This document shows positions 61,071 through 64,000 of a DNA stretch of 64,000 nucleotides, in pieces (within the stretch, counting starts at the first letter, position 1; each line of letters opens with the position of its first letter). The position numbers were made by a program, and so were the translations under genes. The notes under the pieces were generated by a model, which was given only the letters and a program-made list of their open reading frames with translations, searched no databases and was not told where the DNA came from. This DNA is from Gymnogyps californianus (taxonomy: Eukaryota > Chordata > Aves > Accipitriformes > Cathartidae), in NCBI RefSeq assembly GCF_018139145.2, contig NC_059477.1:17657522-17721521 (forward strand). Reading direction: 5' to 3'.

Positions 61071-64000
61071 AGTTTTTTTGCAAGGCATAGGCAATAGAGC
61101 TGAAGAGATTTTTATTCAATATGAAAGTCTAGGTACTACCTCTGGCTCTAACCTGTTTATAAAACTGGTTTTTGAGCCACATCCTGAAGTAAATATTTCT
61201 GACAATGTTCAAAACTTCCACTGACAAATTAATAAACTGTACTGAAACTGTAGGGTCCCAGAAAAAGCTCATAGGTGAACACATGCAGAATTATCTGAGG
61301 ATCCTTCCAGGGAGCCGTTTCAAATGTGTCCTGCCTGGTCTTCCATCTTCTGGAGCTCTGAAGGAAAACGCTGTAAATGGAGATGACAGTGTGAGGTCTA
61401 AAGGCAGGGTGGCTGTGCATAGTGTGGTTGCAGTCCATAATGAATTCAGCCAATGTGGGCAAAACGAAAGGGACAACTTGTCATCCACCCTTGAAAAGGG
61501 GTACTGTTGGCTTAAGCAGTGTATGAAAAACACTGCGCTAAAAACGTCAAGGGAGGAGAAAGCCCAGAACTGACCCGTCCCATCAGTTATATTGCTACTG
61601 TTCCCCGGCCAGATGAGACGACTCAACATTGCTGTAGAAAGTAAAGGTTCCTCATAGCTGAAAATGGTCAGATAAATCAGGGATGAAAAAGCCAGCACAG
61701 CCTGTCCATAAACTGAAAACTCTCAGTGTAGTGGTGGATGTGAATAACGAGGTCCCTTTGAAGTTTTCCCAAATACTGTCCGTGGCACAAGTTAAAACAA
61801 AGGCAACACGTGCAATCTGAGGTGGATGTAGATTGTCCAGTTCACAGAAATTTGTCAGCTGGATACTTTTATTCAGTCCTGATAGCACTTCAGTTATTCT
61901 TCCACTGCTCTTGTTCTGAGCGTGGTGGACTGCTTCCTTGGATCGGAGGATTAAAACATTGTAGTAACATCTTCAGGTAATAGAAAAAGGGGAGAGACTT
62001 GAGTATGGCTTTGGATTTCTCTATAGTTGCCTTTAATGAAGACTTTGGAAGAGCATGCTTTCAAGTCTGGAAAGTAATTCATTTCTTTAAGTATGCTGAA
62101 ATTGTTCACAAAATGTGTTTTAGAGGAGTAAGTTTTGTGACGGAATGGGTTTTTCGTGTAATGGTCTAATGTTGACCCAAATCAGAGAAATTAATGTGCA
62201 AACATTACACCTTTTTTTGTGTTTGTCAGTGATAAAGAAAAGCACTTAGGGAGAAAATCATAGAAGTAATACTTTCACAAATAATTTTCAGGAGGTATAG
62301 AGGGAGAAATTGTGTGCTTAGATTTGACTGAACTTGACCCCACTCTTACTTGAAAAAGATGAGCAGTGACTGTTAACCATGGCCAAAGTTAACTATGATT
62401 GCCTATGCCAAAACTGTGATCTTGCTGGTCTTGGCTTCTGCAGTTTTTCTGTGAAGCTGCAAAAGGGCTGGGGGGGTGGGGAGTTGTTGGTAGAGACTCC
62501 TCGAGTCCCCGTGTCATCTGTGCCCTTTCTGGCTCCTGGGTAAAGCATGTCTCCCTAGCCCCTGGGACTCGTCTTGCCATGGGAGTGACACATACAAGAC
62601 TTTCTAATTACTCCCCCAAAATATCACTTTCACTGGTTAATCTATTAATTACGTGCCTTTTTTGTTAGAGACAGATCAAATTTGGGTAAAGATGACAACC
62701 TTTCACAACTTTTGCAAAAACATCAATGTCCCAGTGCATTGCAGTGTGCGTGAAGCCATATGTACGCGGCTAAAGAGGAACAGCACCTGTTAGACAGGGA
62801 CTTGTTTTTTGGATAAATATGTGTAGGAGGAAGAAAAACTTTTAATAAAATGAGACACTTCGGATCATCTGCTCAGATGAAAACCTGTTTTCCTCCTCTT
62901 AGACAAGGGTAAAAGGGACCAGCAAGGATCAGTGCCTTTTGGCAAAGTCTATCTGCTGCTTGCATCTCCAGTACATAGGTAACTCCTGCTGTGGCAGTCA
63001 AAATTCAAGTTACAAAGGTAAAATACTGTTTAAAAATTATGAAGCTGAAATGAGCAAATGAATTTACAAGAAAGATCAGTTATATTTATGCCAAAGATTT
63101 ACTAGTTTAAAACAATCTGTGTTTGACATGGTAAGTTGTCTTTATCATTAAAATGCTAATGAAATGGTAAACATCTGTTAAATTTATGAAGATAATGAAG
63201 CTTGTCAGCTACATCTTTCTTGTGCTAGTATTCCTGCTTAGCTCAGGTCTGCATACAGATTTGGTGGAGTGGTGGTGAGAATCTGTTTGACCTTTGGGAG
63301 CAATGCCAGTGTAAAACTGTGCCCTGTTCTGTTTGATTTGATGATTTTGTCATGAAGTGCTTCTACCTGTAGTTTAGGTCGTCTTTATCTGATCATTCTT
63401 CCAGAGGCTTTCAAAGGTGGCTCTGAAAATCAAACTTCAGTCAGACAGGGTCACTGGTATTTGATTGGCAATAGTTGTAGTAGTAAACTGGCAAACAGAA
63501 GTGAACGAATTTCTTATTATTAATGCCTCCACTAATCAGTCTGGTAGGTGTGTATGTTTTCTATTCTGTACAGACTCCGAATGTATTTTCATCTACTGGT
63601 CATATATTACTCTGGCAGCAGAAACACCATGGACTGCAAAACTGCAGGCAGATTTCAAATGTCTTTGTCACGTGAAATGATCTGTACTCAGCCAAGGACT
63701 GCAAAGAGGATGCTAATTGTTTTTTAATTTTTAAAACTTTTATGCCAAATGCTTTCTATACCTTGATTAAAGACAGCATCAGAAATCTAGCTTAACTCTG
63801 ATTTTAAATGTCAGTCACAATTTAACTCTATTCTGTTATATTTTTTTCTGTAAAATTTATTTAAAATATGTAACCATAGCTTCATTGAAGTATGGATGTG
63901 TAAAGAGAGGCTAGGTCTTTTTCAACTTCATGGATCTTTAATTGCTTATGAACTTCAAAGAGAAACTTGTAGGAGTTAGATTGATGATGGCACTTTACGG
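61071..64000. other. Unique DNA, no gene seen
   Basis: Frames of 122 codons (plus strand, 61205-61573) and 135 codons (minus strand, 61291-61698) overlap on opposite strands and show no motif I recognise. A G run (TGGGGGGGTGGGG) lies at 62469-62481. No transposon or RNA gene recognised. Confidence 0.5.

Noticed and set aside
61205..61698. Overlapping frames of 122 (plus) and 135 (minus) codons
   Set aside because: They share the same bases on opposite strands. Neither has a motif I know or neighbouring exons in frame.
1..64000. CRISPR arrays, bacterial operons or other defence systems
   Set aside because: All recognised features (CR1 LINEs, avian LTR, long simple repeats, no dense coding) are those of a bird nuclear genome. 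No regularly spaced repeats were seen.

Overview
The window looks like bird nuclear DNA. Three things show this: 3' ends of CR1 LINEs (the dominant avian retroposon) in both orientations, with the octamer-like tail ATTCTATGATTCTATG in one copy; a solo endogenous-retrovirus LTR of a type I know from bird genomes (starts TGTCCTGGTTT, ends AAACCACGACA on its sense strand); and AT-rich, intron-like or intergenic single-copy sequence between them. The species cannot be fixed from this. I found no protein-coding gene, tRNA, rRNA, recognisable miRNA or CRISPR. The open frames present are short, unconserved-looking, overlap on both strands, or are by-products of low-complexity DNA.

Layout. 1-15 kb: unique AT-rich DNA with poly-T/poly-A runs, including an AATAAA followed by 22 A's at 3454-3491. 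15.17-15.76 kb: a 5'-truncated CR1 on the minus strand keeping the C-terminal part of its ORF2, next to a perfect 24-bp palindrome. 15.8-25.6 kb: unique DNA with a 17-G run at 21.4 kb and an ancient L2/MIR-type tail at 23.0 kb. 25.64-26.23 kb: a complete 595-bp solo LTR on the minus strand, bounded by 5-bp target-site duplications. 26.2-28.8 kb: unique DNA. 28.88-29.72 kb: an 842-nt tract that is all pyrimidine on the plus strand except six bases, the most striking structure here. 29.7-46.5 kb: unique DNA with a small GC- and CpG-richer island at 32.4-32.65 kb. 46.5-50.5 kb: a young-looking CR1 tail, a decayed CR1 tail, and two blocks of very old CR1/L3-like sequence. 50.5-64 kb: unique DNA with poly-T runs, a small cluster of direct and inverted repeats at 59.57-59.65 kb and a G/T-only tract at 61.03 kb.

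Interpretation. The window is either part of a large intron or an intergenic stretch. Long poly-T runs outnumber poly-A runs 8 to 1 on the plus strand, and by eye the plus strand is rich in T and G. This is the asymmetry expected of the sense strand of transcribed introns in vertebrates, so a plus-strand host gene is a reasonable but unproven guess. I did not find an undescribed multi-gene system, and nothing here supports claiming one.
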